A model generated the notes under the pieces. It did not search any database and was not told where the DNA came from. It saw only the letters and a program-made list of their open reading frames with translations. DNA of 64,000 nucleotides from a virus: positions 1 through 64,000 of the IMG/VR virus record IMGVR_UViG_3300025317_000002, one strand, 5' to 3'. Below are positions 25,029-34,455 of this stretch, piece by piece (the stretch's first letter is position 1; the number at the start of each line of letters is the position of its first letter). Position numbers and translations under genes: made by a program.

Positions 25029-25045
25029 AAAGTCTGGAGTATCTT

Positions 25046-28000
25046 ATGTGGCCGCTTGTAGGATTCATCTCGAATTATCTCACAACTCCTGAGGGAGACA
25101 AGAGATACACCAAGCTTGTCTCTTTTGCCGTTTCCAAGTCCGATATCCCTTCCCTTAAAGCTGTTCCGGCAGCGGAAGCTACTCCTGTAGGGGACGTTTA
25201 CATTGACCACCAGTCTAGGTGGGTGGAAAATGTTACTGGAATGACGACCCCTACTATCCCAACGATTGCACAGCAAGGAACTCCAGGAAGTGCAACTTAT
25301 GGCTACCAGGTTGCTGCTGTTAGTGCGAATGGGGAGACTCCTCTTTCTCCGGAAAGAGAAACTACAACAGGGCCTACCACTCTCAACGGAACAGATTTCA
25401 ATAGAATTACTTGGTCCGCAGTGACAGGAGCCACATCCTACAAAGTTTACCGAACCACGTCGTCTGGTTCAGGCGACCAGACCACACTTGGTTTGATTGG
25501 AACCATCTCTGCCCCCACAACTCAGTTTGACGACCAGGGAGGAGTCTCCACCGCAGCTATTCCTCTTGGCCGTGGTTCCCATTATGTCTTTGATGCTCAA
25601 GCCACAGCAGTTTCAGATGGCATTCTTGCAGTTAGGCCGGATGATATTGCAAATGATACCATCCCAGGCCGCTGGATTCAAACTCCCTTTGAAGTAACAA
25701 TTGATCATAATCTTCTTGATAATCTCGATCAAGGAGACAAGCATACCCAATATACTCTTCTTGCGGGTCGTTCCGGTACAGCCAACGACATAATTCTTTC
25801 GACCACGGCTTCTGGCAAACTTTCTGGTTCTTCTGCTTCTGGTCAAGGGCTTACGCTCCAATCTACAATACATGGAACTAAAGGCCCAATCTCATTTGGG
25901 GCCAGTTCTTACAATGAAGTAAATGACTATGTGATATTTGGTGGATCTGCATCCCTTGCTAACGTATTTAGTATAAAGACATCTGGTACTCTTGATTCTG
26001 CTACTGCCCTTTCTATTGCAGGTCTTAATATTGAGCAAGCTTTAGCTGCTGGCTCAAATAACAATGAACGCGTCTATGCTATGCGTGTGGTGCCGTCATT
26101 TCTTGATCTTACTAGAACAGGAATGGCCCACTATGGGTTTGTATGCTCAGATGGACTTTCGGGGTTCCAGACTCTTACTCCTACAGCAATTCTAGAAATA
26201 GTATCTAGTCAAGTATCAGGAACCCAAAATGCGATTACTTCTGGATCAAGTACAACTGTAACTACAACTGCCAATGCTTTTGCGAACGTCCATGTAGGTG
26301 CCCTTATTACAGCTAACTCTCTTACAAGAATGGTGGTGGCAAAGGCGTCTACTACATCTCTTACAGTAGACACAGCAGTAGATTGGGATAACACCGGAGC
26401 GGGGTATGCATTTACCTTCAAAAACCCCATACTCAATCTGACCGATACCTCAACAGTTCTTGCCTTTCTTGCAACAGATGGCGGATTGGCTATTCGAGAA
26501 ACAAGTGCGGTCTATAAAATAGCAAATCATGGGCGTGTCTACACAAAGGATGTTTCTGGCATTACCGAGTTGTTCTACATGGATAGTGCGGGGGCAGAAG
26601 AACAAATTTCTTCTGGGGCAGGAGGGCCGGTAGAAGGTTCTGGCACGTTAAATTTCCTTTCCAAGTGGACTCCGGATGGAAATACTATCGGCGATTCTCA
26701 GATAGCTGATAACGGGACAATTGTTTCCATTACAAAGAGTGGAGCAGGAACTCTCGATCTCTTCCGATTTGCTTCTTCCCAAACTGCTGCAAATAATAGT
26801 GGCACAAATATTTTATTCAATGCACTCCGGACCACTTCTGGAACTACGGATGTAGCAAGCGTAGCAGGACTTATCACCGACATTACAGATAATGCCTACA
26901 AGGGAGCCCTCCTTTTCAAAACATCCAATAATACTGCTCCTGCTGAAGTTGCCAGATTCGATTATCTGGGCAATCTTCTATTTGCTGCTGGAGAGACGGG
27001 AAATATAGGAGCGGTCGGAGCGACAAGACCGGATAATGTTTATGTCAAAACCTCAGTCGTAATTGGTTCAACTACAACAGTCACTACCGATACTGTAGCA
27101 TTTTCGGCTGGTGGCACTGTATCTACAGTAGGAGCAAATCTTCTTGTTAATCCTGGAAACTCTATTGTCTCATTTGGAGGAAATACAGCTTCCTTTCCTG
27201 CCTTAAAAAGAAATGCGACTGCTCTTAACTTTCGTCTTGCAGATGACTCTGCTGATGCTCCTTTTACTTCTGGATCTGGAACTCTATCTGGCCTTCTCTC
27301 ATTTTCAGGTACTACTCACGCTGGATTACGGCTCAATACTCTTACTACTACACAGAGAGATGCCATCTCTCCTATTGCTGGGGATCTCATCTATAACTCT
27401 ACGACCGCCCAGTACGAGAAGTATGAGGGAGCAGCTTGGAAGTCTCTCGGTCCTACTGGAATTGCAAGTGGAGTTGGAGTTTTAAATTCACCAGCTTATT
27501 GGAATGGCACAGACACGCTGGCAGGAAACTCTAATTGGGTATGGGATAATACTAATGTTAGGATGGGGGTTGGAAAATCGGTTCCATTAGCACCTCTTCA
27601 CACTTTAAAATCCGCTGCACCTTCAACACAAACTTTTAATTTTGAAGATGGGACTGTTCAGGGTTGGACCGGGGATTTTGTTCCTGGTAATACAGACCCA
27701 CATGGTGGATCATGGATGATTGAAACGGGTACGTCATCATCCAATACTTATAATGCATCATATGCATCCATTACTGTAGGTCAATCATCTACGTTTTCTG
27801 CATGGGTGAAGGGGGGTAGCACCGGAAATTGGTATTTAGTTGTGGATGGGGTGCAGCAGGCAAGTACAGGATCTCATGGTGAATGGGATCAAATAAGTGT
27901 TGCTTTGTCTGAAGGAACTCATTCGTTAGGGGTAAGAATTATCCGATCTGGAGGTGGAACAGCGAATGCGCGGATTGATGATATAACAGTAACGAATACT

Positions 28001-31000
28001 ACTCCTCCTGACTACACAGCGGTTAACGCTTTATTTGAAGGGTGGGTAGGAATAGGTGGCACCACATCCCCGGATGGAATACTAGAAATCGCTCCTCCGG
28101 CACAATCGAGGTCAGTGGAAACTCCGTTTTTAATTGTGGATGGGGCGGAGAATCTTCTTACTCTGACTGACAATATCACAGATCAGAGATGGCTATCGAT
28201 TCCTGCCCCTACTATCTCCATTTCAAGTGCAAAGACTGTAACAAGAGGAACATCTCTTTACATTGGGGGTGCTCCTTCTAATTCTGGTGCGGGAACTCTT
28301 TCTGCTGCATATTCCATATTTTCGGATAATGGACTTGTCCGATTCGATAGAGAGTCTATTGGGGCTACACCAACCGATGGAATTCAACTCCTAAACAATA
28401 CCGCTGCTGCGGACGGAGCCCAGCAGTATGGACCAGCCCTTCACCAAGGGGGGTATGGCTGGAAGACAGATGCCACTGCTGCTTCTCAAGCAGTAGATTG
28501 GATGCTATATCCTACTGCTGTTCAAGCCGCGGCGAATCCTACATCTGTCTATAATTGGGATTTCTCAGTAAATGGTGGGGCCTATGCTACCAAGCTGTCC
28601 CTATCATCGGCGGGTCTCTTGACTTTAACCCAAGTTAAGATTACTGGGGGGACCCCCGGCATTGATAAGATTCTTACAGATTCAGATGGAACTGGCTTAG
28701 CAGTATGGAAAACTCTAGGAGAGTTAGGAACGGCAGTAGATAAAGTAGGGACTCCGGTAGATGAGCAGGTAGCAATCTGGACTGATGCTAATACTATTGA
28801 GGGCAAAACACTTACTCAAACGGCCAATCAAGTACTTATTGTTCAAGATGCAACAACCGTTACTTTTTCTACTCCTCAAAGTATTCATACTGCTGCTACT
28901 CCTCAATTTGCTAAATTAGGGCTTGGGCTGGCGGCTGGATCTGAAGCATTAGATATACTAGGTAGAATAAAGTTTGGGATGAGTCGAGCTGATGCAACTC
29001 AGAAGGATGCTTATTTGCTTGTTCCTCATTATACTAATGTTGAAGAGGAGCTTCTAGCATTCTATGGAACATCTTCTGCTACTGGTAATACTCTGGTATT
29101 TGGGGGTGGCGGATCGGCTTTTAATGCCGCAACTGTAATATTATTCAAGACAGCAGCAAATACTACTACTCTCAATGGAACAGAACGATTGAGAATTGAT
29201 AGTACTGGATTACTAAAATTTTCTGCCTATTCTACAGGCATTCTCCATTCTGACGCAGATGGAGATATTACCTCGTCAGCTACTAACCTAGCAAGCGCAG
29301 ATGTGACTGGGCTTCTTCCCCTGGCGAATGGGGGATTGAATGCTAACTTAACAGCTTCTAACGGTGGAATTTTCTATTCTACTGCAACTGCCGGAGCTAT
29401 TTTAGCAGGAACTGCTACGGCTAACAAAATTCTCCTCTCCGGCTCTAGTGCGGCTCCTGCATGGTCAACAGCTACGTATCCCACTACGACTACAATCAAC
29501 CAAATTCTTTATTCTTCAGCAGCTAATACAGTGGTAGGACTGGCTTCCACTGCCAGTTCCATTTTAGTGACCGATGGAAGTAGTGTTCCTTCTCTAGCAA
29601 CCGATATACCCACTGCTATAACGATTGGGGGAGCTTATATTTACAGAGCAAGTGGAACGGATGTTTCTCTAGCTGATGGAGGTACTAACGCTTCCCTAAC
29701 TGCTGTAGCTGGGGCAGTAGCCTACTCTGGGGCCTCCGCAATAGTTTTTAATGCTGCTGGCAATAGTGGTGAGTTTCTAAGAAGTGGAGGTACTGGTTCA
29801 CCCACATGGTTTGATCTTTTCACTACTGCTAATACATTTACAGCAGCACAGACAATAAACAACGGAACAACTCCAGCAGATAATCTCATTCTTACAATTG
29901 CGGCAATAGGCGTTGCTGGAACAAGGGATTCTCATTCCATTAGGTTTACTGGGGCATCCGATGATGGATTTGCTCATATTGTAGATTGGAAGCTCTTCAA
30001 TGACGTTACATCTAATGCCGGAGCTTCTACTTTTACATTTCAATCAAGAGTGGACGTAGCAAGTCTTACAACGAGATTTTCCTGTACCGATGCTGGTATA
30101 TTTAATCTTATGTCGGGAGGTGTTTACCAAGTCAACGGCATAGCAATAAAAGATCTTGCAGAGACATTCCAGAACAAGACCCTTGACAATACCAACACCG
30201 TCAACCTTAAAGACACTCTTTTTACACTTGAGGATGATGGTGATTCCACCAAGAAGCTTCAGTTCCAGCTCTCCGGAATCACAACAGGAAACACAAGAAC
30301 ACTCACAGTCCCGAATGCAAGCGACGTTATCGCAGTTCTTGGGCTTATTCAAACGTTCCAGAATAAGACGCTGGACAATTCGAACACTTTCAATGCGAAG
30401 GATACGCTTTTCACCCTGGAAGACGACGGGGATGCAACCAAGAAGCTCCAATTCCAATGTTCGGGGATTACTGGCGGACAAACTAGAACTCTTACTGCCC
30501 CTGATGCTTCAGGAACCTTAGCCCTCTTGGGTTTAGCCCAAACATTCTCTGCCGCGCAGACATTTTCTTCGGATGTTTCGTTTGGTGGAAATATTCTCTT
30601 TACTGGAACAGCCAAGGCATTTGAGATAAAGACCAGCTCTGTTCTTGTAGAGGATAACCATATCTACTTGAACTCTGGGTATACTGCTGATACAGCGCAG
30701 ACAGGTGGTTTTGTGATCAATTATGACCCGACTACAACCACTGATACGGTAGCTGCAACAGGATTTGTCGCAGGAGTAGCTTCTACCAGTAATCCTACCG
30801 TGATTACAACTGGATCTGCAACTTTTTCGGCGCATGATTTGATTCAAATATCTGGGGCAGAGAACCCAAATAATAATGGACTCTTTGAAGTTCTGACGCA
30901 TACTGTAACAACACTTACCATAAAAGGTATTGGAACAACTGCGACTACTCAAGATTGGGTTCAGAATCAGTTTGTAACTGATACGACGGTTGCGGGATCA

Positions 31001-32593
31001 ATTTACAAAGTTAATGTTTCTGTTCTTCGATGTGGGTCTGATGGAGTATGGGAGGTAGTAAAGGGTTCATCTACGTCTGGGATGTCTTTCGTAGACCTAG
31101 TGGATCTTTCTTCATCTCAAACTTTGTCTTCTAAAGTATTGACTGCTCCAGACATCAACGCAGGCACAGCAGATTCACTCACCAGTCTTTCTATTCGGGA
31201 TACATCAGCGGCATTTGATGTTACCTTCGCTGCAACGTCTTCTTCCGCTCTTACTGCTGGAAGAACAGTGACCTGGGATGTAATAAATGCAGCAAGATCT
31301 ATTAAGCTTGCTGGCGACATTGACATTGCCCATAATTTTATTACATCAGGGGCTTACGCCCTGACTTTGACTACTACAGGGACTACTGGAGTCACGCTTC
31401 CTACTACAGGAACTCTTGCAACACTCATTGGAATAGAATCGCTTCAGAACAAAACCCTAGATAACACCAATACTCTTGAACTAAAAGACACACTTTTTAC
31501 ACTCCAGGACGATGGAGACGCTAACAAGAAAGCCAAGTTTCAATGCTTTTCTATTACATCCGGTCAGACAAGAACCTATACTCTTCCTGATGCGTCTGAT
31601 GATATTGTTGTAAGAACTCTTGCCCAGACTATTGCTACAAAGACTTTCGATAATACTAATACTTACAATGTGAAAGATACTCTCTTTACTCTTCAAGATG
31701 ATGGGGATGCAACAAAGTTGGCTGCATTCCAATGTTCCACGATTGGGACTGGAGTGACCAGGACATTTACTTTCCCTAATGCTTCTGGAATCTTTGCACT
31801 TTCTCAAGCAGCGGAGACATTCATTTCGCTTAACCTTTCCGCTAACTCTAATCAGATAGTTTTTGATTCTGATGGTGCCGCTTCAGGAACTCTAACTTGG
31901 TCCCCCACAACATCTGGAAAGACTCTTACACTTCCAGATATTACAGATACAGTGGTTACAAAGACATCCTCTGATACGCTGACCAATAAGGTTCTAAGTG
32001 ATGCAACTTGTAAGTTCGGAGACGATGGAGATATTACTAAAGCATTGGTATTCTCCTTGGGTGGAGCGACTACAGCCAAAACCCTAACTCTGATCTCGTC
32101 TCATACAGATAATCGATCGATTACCTATCCGGATGCCACAGATACGCTGGTCGGAAAAGCCACTTCAGATACCCTCACAAATAAGTCCTTCGACTGTGAC
32201 GGAACCGGAAATGCTCTTACTAATGTGAATGGAAATGAGCTAGATCCCAGTGCTGCAACCACCGGAGCTTACGGGATTCCTATCATAGTCCCCATCGTCA
32301 ATTCTGGTTCTACAGACATCAATGTCTTCGGTGGCAACGTACCATTCAAGTTCCGTATCATTGATGTTTGGGCGGTCAACACAAAAGCTGGAAATGCGGG
32401 GAACTGGAAATTGACTGATGGCACAAATGACATCACCGGCGCCGTTACTTATGGTGCTAGTGACAAAGCTCTTACAAGAACAGCAGAAATCGACGACGCC
32501 CAGCATGACATGACAGGTGAAGCCCTACACCTTATCAATTCAGATGGCACAGATACCGCGATTGTTTACGTATCCGTATTGAGAGTTGACTGA
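25046..32593 (+). CDS. Giant tail fibre / adhesin, 2515 residues
   Basis: Modular and highly Thr, Ser, Gly and Asn-rich, typical of long fibres. Residues about 75-185 are the FN3-like domain found elsewhere here (YGYQVAAVSANGETPLSPE). Residues about 865-985 resemble a carbohydrate-binding jelly-roll (GWTGDFVPGN, then HSLGVRIIRSGGGTANARID). From residue 1706, 63-residue repeats occur (QNKTLDNTNT, KDTLFTLEDDGD, TRTLTVPNAS), at nt 30161, 30350, 31439 and 31628, with degenerate copies after. The C-terminus (VFGGNVPFKFRIIDVWAVNT) is a compact head-type domain. It probably contacts the host surface. Start supported by a GGAG site. Confidence 0.8.
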   Translation: MWPLVGFISNYLTTPEGDKRYTKLVSFAVSKSDIPSLKAVPAAEATPVGDVYIDHQSRWVENVTGMTTPTIPTIAQQGTPGSATYGYQVAAVSANGETPLSPERETTTGPTTLNGTDFNRITWSAVTGATSYKVYRTTSSGSGDQTTLGLIGTISAPTTQFDDQGGVSTAAIPLGRGSHYVFDAQATAVSDGILAVRPDDIANDTIPGRWIQTPFEVTIDHNLLDNLDQGDKHTQYTLLAGRSGTANDIILSTTASGKLSGSSASGQGLTLQSTIHGTKGPISFGASSYNEVNDYVIFGGSASLANVFSIKTSGTLDSATALSIAGLNIEQALAAGSNNNERVYAMRVVPSFLDLTRTGMAHYGFVCSDGLSGFQTLTPTAILEIVSSQVSGTQNAITSGSSTTVTTTANAFANVHVGALITANSLTRMVVAKASTTSLTVDTAVDWDNTGAGYAFTFKNPILNLTDTSTVLAFLATDGGLAIRETSAVYKIANHGRVYTKDVSGITELFYMDSAGAEEQISSGAGGPVEGSGTLNFLSKWTPDGNTIGDSQIADNGTIVSITKSGAGTLDLFRFASSQTAANNSGTNILFNALRTTSGTTDVASVAGLITDITDNAYKGALLFKTSNNTAPAEVARFDYLGNLLFAAGETGNIGAVGATRPDNVYVKTSVVIGSTTTVTTDTVAFSAGGTVSTVGANLLVNPGNSIVSFGGNTASFPALKRNATALNFRLADDSADAPFTSGSGTLSGLLSFSGTTHAGLRLNTLTTTQRDAISPIAGDLIYNSTTAQYEKYEGAAWKSLGPTGIASGVGVLNSPAYWNGTDTLAGNSNWVWDNTNVRMGVGKSVPLAPLHTLKSAAPSTQTFNFEDGTVQGWTGDFVPGNTDPHGGSWMIETGTSSSNTYNASYASITVGQSSTFSAWVKGGSTGNWYLVVDGVQQASTGSHGEWDQISVALSEGTHSLGVRIIRSGGGTANARIDDITVTNTTPPDYTAVNALFEGWVGIGGTTSPDGILEIAPPAQSRSVETPFLIVDGAENLLTLTDNITDQRWLSIPAPTISISSAKTVTRGTSLYIGGAPSNSGAGTLSAAYSIFSDNGLVRFDRESIGATPTDGIQLLNNTAAADGAQQYGPALHQGGYGWKTDATAASQAVDWMLYPTAVQAAANPTSVYNWDFSVNGGAYATKLSLSSAGLLTLTQVKITGGTPGIDKILTDSDGTGLAVWKTLGELGTAVDKVGTPVDEQVAIWTDANTIEGKTLTQTANQVLIVQDATTVTFSTPQSIHTAATPQFAKLGLGLAAGSEALDILGRIKFGMSRADATQKDAYLLVPHYTNVEEELLAFYGTSSATGNTLVFGGGGSAFNAATVILFKTAANTTTLNGTERLRIDSTGLLKFSAYSTGILHSDADGDITSSATNLASADVTGLLPLANGGLNANLTASNGGIFYSTATAGAILAGTATANKILLSGSSAAPAWSTATYPTTTTINQILYSSAANTVVGLASTASSILVTDGSSVPSLATDIPTAITIGGAYIYRASGTDVSLADGGTNASLTAVAGAVAYSGASAIVFNAAGNSGEFLRSGGTGSPTWFDLFTTANTFTAAQTINNGTTPADNLILTIAAIGVAGTRDSHSIRFTGASDDGFAHIVDWKLFNDVTSNAGASTFTFQSRVDVASLTTRFSCTDAGIFNLMSGGVYQVNGIAIKDLAETFQNKTLDNTNTVNLKDTLFTLEDDGDSTKKLQFQLSGITTGNTRTLTVPNASDVIAVLGLIQTFQNKTLDNSNTFNAKDTLFTLEDDGDATKKLQFQCSGITGGQTRTLTAPDASGTLALLGLAQTFSAAQTFSSDVSFGGNILFTGTAKAFEIKTSSVLVEDNHIYLNSGYTADTAQTGGFVINYDPTTTTDTVAATGFVAGVASTSNPTVITTGSATFSAHDLIQISGAENPNNNGLFEVLTHTVTTLTIKGIGTTATTQDWVQNQFVTDTTVAGSIYKVNVSVLRCGSDGVWEVVKGSSTSGMSFVDLVDLSSSQTLSSKVLTAPDINAGTADSLTSLSIRDTSAAFDVTFAATSSSALTAGRTVTWDVINAARSIKLAGDIDIAHNFITSGAYALTLTTTGTTGVTLPTTGTLATLIGIESLQNKTLDNTNTLELKDTLFTLQDDGDANKKAKFQCFSITSGQTRTYTLPDASDDIVVRTLAQTIATKTFDNTNTYNVKDTLFTLQDDGDATKLAAFQCSTIGTGVTRTFTFPNASGIFALSQAAETFISLNLSANSNQIVFDSDGAASGTLTWSPTTSGKTLTLPDITDTVVTKTSSDTLTNKVLSDATCKFGDDGDITKALVFSLGGATTAKTLTLISSHTDNRSITYPDATDTLVGKATSDTLTNKSFDCDGTGNALTNVNGNELDPSAATTGAYGIPIIVPIVNSGSTDINVFGGNVPFKFRIIDVWAVNTKAGNAGNWKLTDGTNDITGAVTYGASDKALTRTAEIDDAQHDMTGEALHLINSDGTDTAIVYVSVLRVD

Positions 32594-32594
32594 G

Positions 32595-32735
32595 ATGGGG
32601 ATGTGGGAGGGGACTATTGGTTTTGAGACTTCCACCGCAGGAACATTTCTTCTGCAGTGGGCTCAGAACGCATCAGATGCTAATAATTTGATGATTCAAC
32701 GTGGATCATCTCTCATTACTAAGAAATTGGCGTAA
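32595..32735 (+). CDS. Orphan 46-residue fibre C-terminal segment
   Basis: ATG 32595 lies one base after the fibre stop. The product WEGTIGFETSTAGTFLLQWA then QNASDANNLMIQRGS ending TKKLA is exactly the kind of last segment found at the C-terminus of many phage fibre and receptor proteins (G-T-L-x-x-QWAQN...GSxLxxKxL). It has no GGAG-type ribosome site of its own beyond the fibre's 3' end. It may be a separate small subunit, or the tip of an earlier fibre left after a stop or a replacement of the upstream part. Confidence 0.55.
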   Translation: MGMWEGTIGFETSTAGTFLLQWAQNASDANNLMIQRGSSLITKKLA

Positions 32736-32856
32736 TCCATGTTCGTCTAGATATACGATCAGATTCCGTTCTATCAAGAACCTTAGAAAGCGATCTAACA
32801 TAAGCTCAATTGAGCTTCATGACAAGTTACATGATTGATAAAAAGAGGGACTGGTC
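32736..32856 (+). promoter_or_regulatory. Intergenic gap with a 16-bp perfect palindrome
   Basis: AAGCTCAATTGAGCTT at 32802-32817 is a perfect palindrome, about 40 bp upstream of the response regulator start. It is not followed by a T-run, so it is a better operator candidate than terminator. The remainder of the gap shows no coding frame. Confidence 0.4.
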
Positions 32857-33309
32857 TTGAATCCAAATATCCTCGTTGTGGAGGATGATCAAGTATTTGT
32901 GCTCCTAATTCAGAATTATCTGAGCAAAAACAGCTACAGATTTGACCATGAGTCTACTTTTGCCGGAGCTTTAAAAAGATTAGGCCAGAATGTCTATGAG
33001 GCTATCCTCTTAGATCTCGTTCTTCCCGACTCATTTGGATTAGAAGTCATTAGGGGGATAATGGAACTATGTCAAACAACTCCTATCATTGTAATAACGG
33101 GGATAGAAGACTACAACCTTGCTTCCGAAGCAATCAAGATCGGCGTTGAGGATTGCTTGTTTAAGACAAACAGTCTTTTCTCGGGACATATTTTAGATGG
33201 AATTATCAAGAATTCTATCACAAGGTTTGAGAGGCACAAAAGAATGACCCAAGAATTCAACAAGCTAAAGAGTTTAGCAAATATTATTGAAACAAAGATG
33301 AATTGTTAA
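32857..33309 (+). CDS. Stand-alone response regulator receiver protein
   Basis: 150 residues from TTG 32857 with GAGGGA upstream. A complete receiver domain: acidic pair E9/D10/D11 (ILVVEDD), phosphoacceptor D53 (ILLDLVLPD), T81 (IIVITGIED) and K103 (LFKTN). A 40-residue helical tail follows with no DNA-binding output domain. Such single-domain regulators act by protein contact. Placed between the giant fibre and small membrane proteins, its role in a phage is unclear. It was probably acquired from a bacterial host. Confidence 0.85.
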   Translation: MNPNILVVEDDQVFVLLIQNYLSKNSYRFDHESTFAGALKRLGQNVYEAILLDLVLPDSFGLEVIRGIMELCQTTPIIVITGIEDYNLASEAIKIGVEDCLFKTNSLFSGHILDGIIKNSITRFERHKRMTQEFNKLKSLANIIETKMNC

Positions 33310-33326
33310 TTATCACGGAGCTTTGG

Positions 33327-33722
33327 GTGGAAAGACAACAAATAGTGGATCAAGAAACGCTCAACAATCTAGCTTCAGCGTTGTCTTCAGCGTGCAATCT
33401 TATTCAGGATCTCGGAGAAGAGATAAAGAAAGGAAGAGAAGATAACCGGGAGAGTGCTATCCAGATAGCCCTCATCAATCACAATGTCAAGGACATGACC
33501 GAAACTATAGCTTCGGTCTTAAAGTATGTTCGAGATGGAAATGGTAAACCTTCTCTTCTCTCCAGAGTAGAGTTCTTGGAATCAAAAGAAATAGTCGGGA
33601 GAGAAAAGATCAGAGGACTTTGGATATTTCTAGCGGCAACAGTTGGAGGACTGTTTGGATTCATAGGACAAATTATTTCAAGTTGGTTTTCCTCTTATAG
33701 TGGAAAACCTCCTATTCCATAA
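33327..33722 (+). CDS. Coiled-coil plus membrane anchor protein (XhlA-like, holin candidate)
   Basis: 131 residues from GTG 33327, which has ACGGAG at good spacing; a TTG at 33303 overlapping the previous gene is less likely. The N-terminal 85 residues are a soluble coiled coil (NNLASALSSACNLIQDLGEE) and residues 98-120 a membrane helix (GLWIFLAATVGGLFGFIGQI) with a short tail. This layout is that of XhlA-type and small holin-associated proteins. Lysis or membrane role inferred. Confidence 0.6.
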   Translation: MERQQIVDQETLNNLASALSSACNLIQDLGEEIKKGREDNRESAIQIALINHNVKDMTETIASVLKYVRDGNGKPSLLSRVEFLESKEIVGREKIRGLWIFLAATVGGLFGFIGQIISSWFSSYSGKPPIP

Positions 33723-33732
33723 GGTAAATATA

Positions 33733-34071
33733 ATGCCCAAAGAAGAAAGTACTGGGATCAACGTCTCGATATCGATTAAACAACTTATCATGATTCTTAC
33801 GATTTTTACAGGGGTAAGTATTGGAGGAAATAGCTTCCTTTCTACCTTTGGAGAGAAAGCTCAAACAATACACTCTTTTTTGGAGAAAGATCTTACTAAC
33901 CTCGAAGTCAAAGTAGATACACTTAGTAAAGATTTCAAAACCCTAACGGCTAAAGTCGAGGAGATCTCTTTTCTAAACCAGAATCTCCTCATAGAAAACA
34001 ACAAAGTTCTGGAGAAAAACATTGACCTTACTGAAAGGATATGTGCTACCTCCAGAAGGCAAACAAAATAA
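33733..34071 (+). CDS. N-terminally anchored coiled-coil protein (spanin- or holin-like)
   Basis: 112 residues from ATG 33733 with AAGG upstream. A membrane helix near residues 14-36 (ISIKQLIMILTIFTGVSIGG) is followed by a long heptad-rich coiled coil (LTNLEVKVDTLSKDFKTLTA) to the end. An N-anchored periplasmic coiled coil is the shape of an i-spanin, but no partner lipoprotein was seen. It overlaps the start region of the following gene only outside that gene's chosen start. Confidence 0.5.
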   Translation: MPKEESTGINVSISIKQLIMILTIFTGVSIGGNSFLSTFGEKAQTIHSFLEKDLTNLEVKVDTLSKDFKTLTAKVEEISFLNQNLLIENNKVLEKNIDLTERICATSRRQTK

Positions 34072-34082
34072 GGAGAAGTATT

Positions 34083-34358
34083 ATGGTTGATAACAACACA
34101 CTTCAGGAACAGGAAACCAAAACTCGCTCTGAATTCGATGATCTTTCAAAAGCTTATCAGGATCTTATGAATCAAGCTCACTCTCATCAGGTTCAAGCTC
34201 AGAATTTCCAAAAGAGAGCAGAAGGATTCGTGCCAAGAATTCAGCAGCTCGCGGGCAAGTTGGAAACCTATGCTGAGATTAAGCTCCTAAATAGCGCTGA
34301 GACCAAAGAGACGCAAGAGCACAAAGACGTTCCTGCATCTCCGGAGTCCATTCACTAA
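34083..34358 (+). CDS. Small soluble coiled-coil protein
   Basis: 91 residues from ATG 34083 preceded by AAGGAG. Entirely helical and charged (ETKTRSEFDDLSKAYQDLMN), with no membrane segment. It follows two membrane coiled-coil proteins and could interact with them. No known family is recognised. Confidence 0.5.
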   Translation: MVDNNTLQEQETKTRSEFDDLSKAYQDLMNQAHSHQVQAQNFQKRAEGFVPRIQQLAGKLETYAEIKLLNSAETKETQEHKDVPASPESIH

Positions 34359-34402
34359 GTTTCAATCTGGGCCGGATACCTCGACGGAGGGAAAAGTCAG
34401 AA

Positions 34403-34435
34403 CCCTACTGGCCTTTCGGCCCTAAAAACATAGGG
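34403..34435 (+). promoter_or_regulatory. Stem-loop upstream of the homing endonuclease
   Basis: GGCC-TTTC-GGCC (34410-34421) is enclosed by CCCTA/TAGGG (34403-34407 with 34431-34435), ending about 20 bases before the endonuclease start. There is no T-run after it, so terminator function is unlikely. Hairpins in front of homing endonuclease genes can restrict translation, as in T4 I-TevI; here that is only a possibility. Confidence 0.4.
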
Positions 34436-34455
34436 CTCATCAAAGGGAGATGAAA

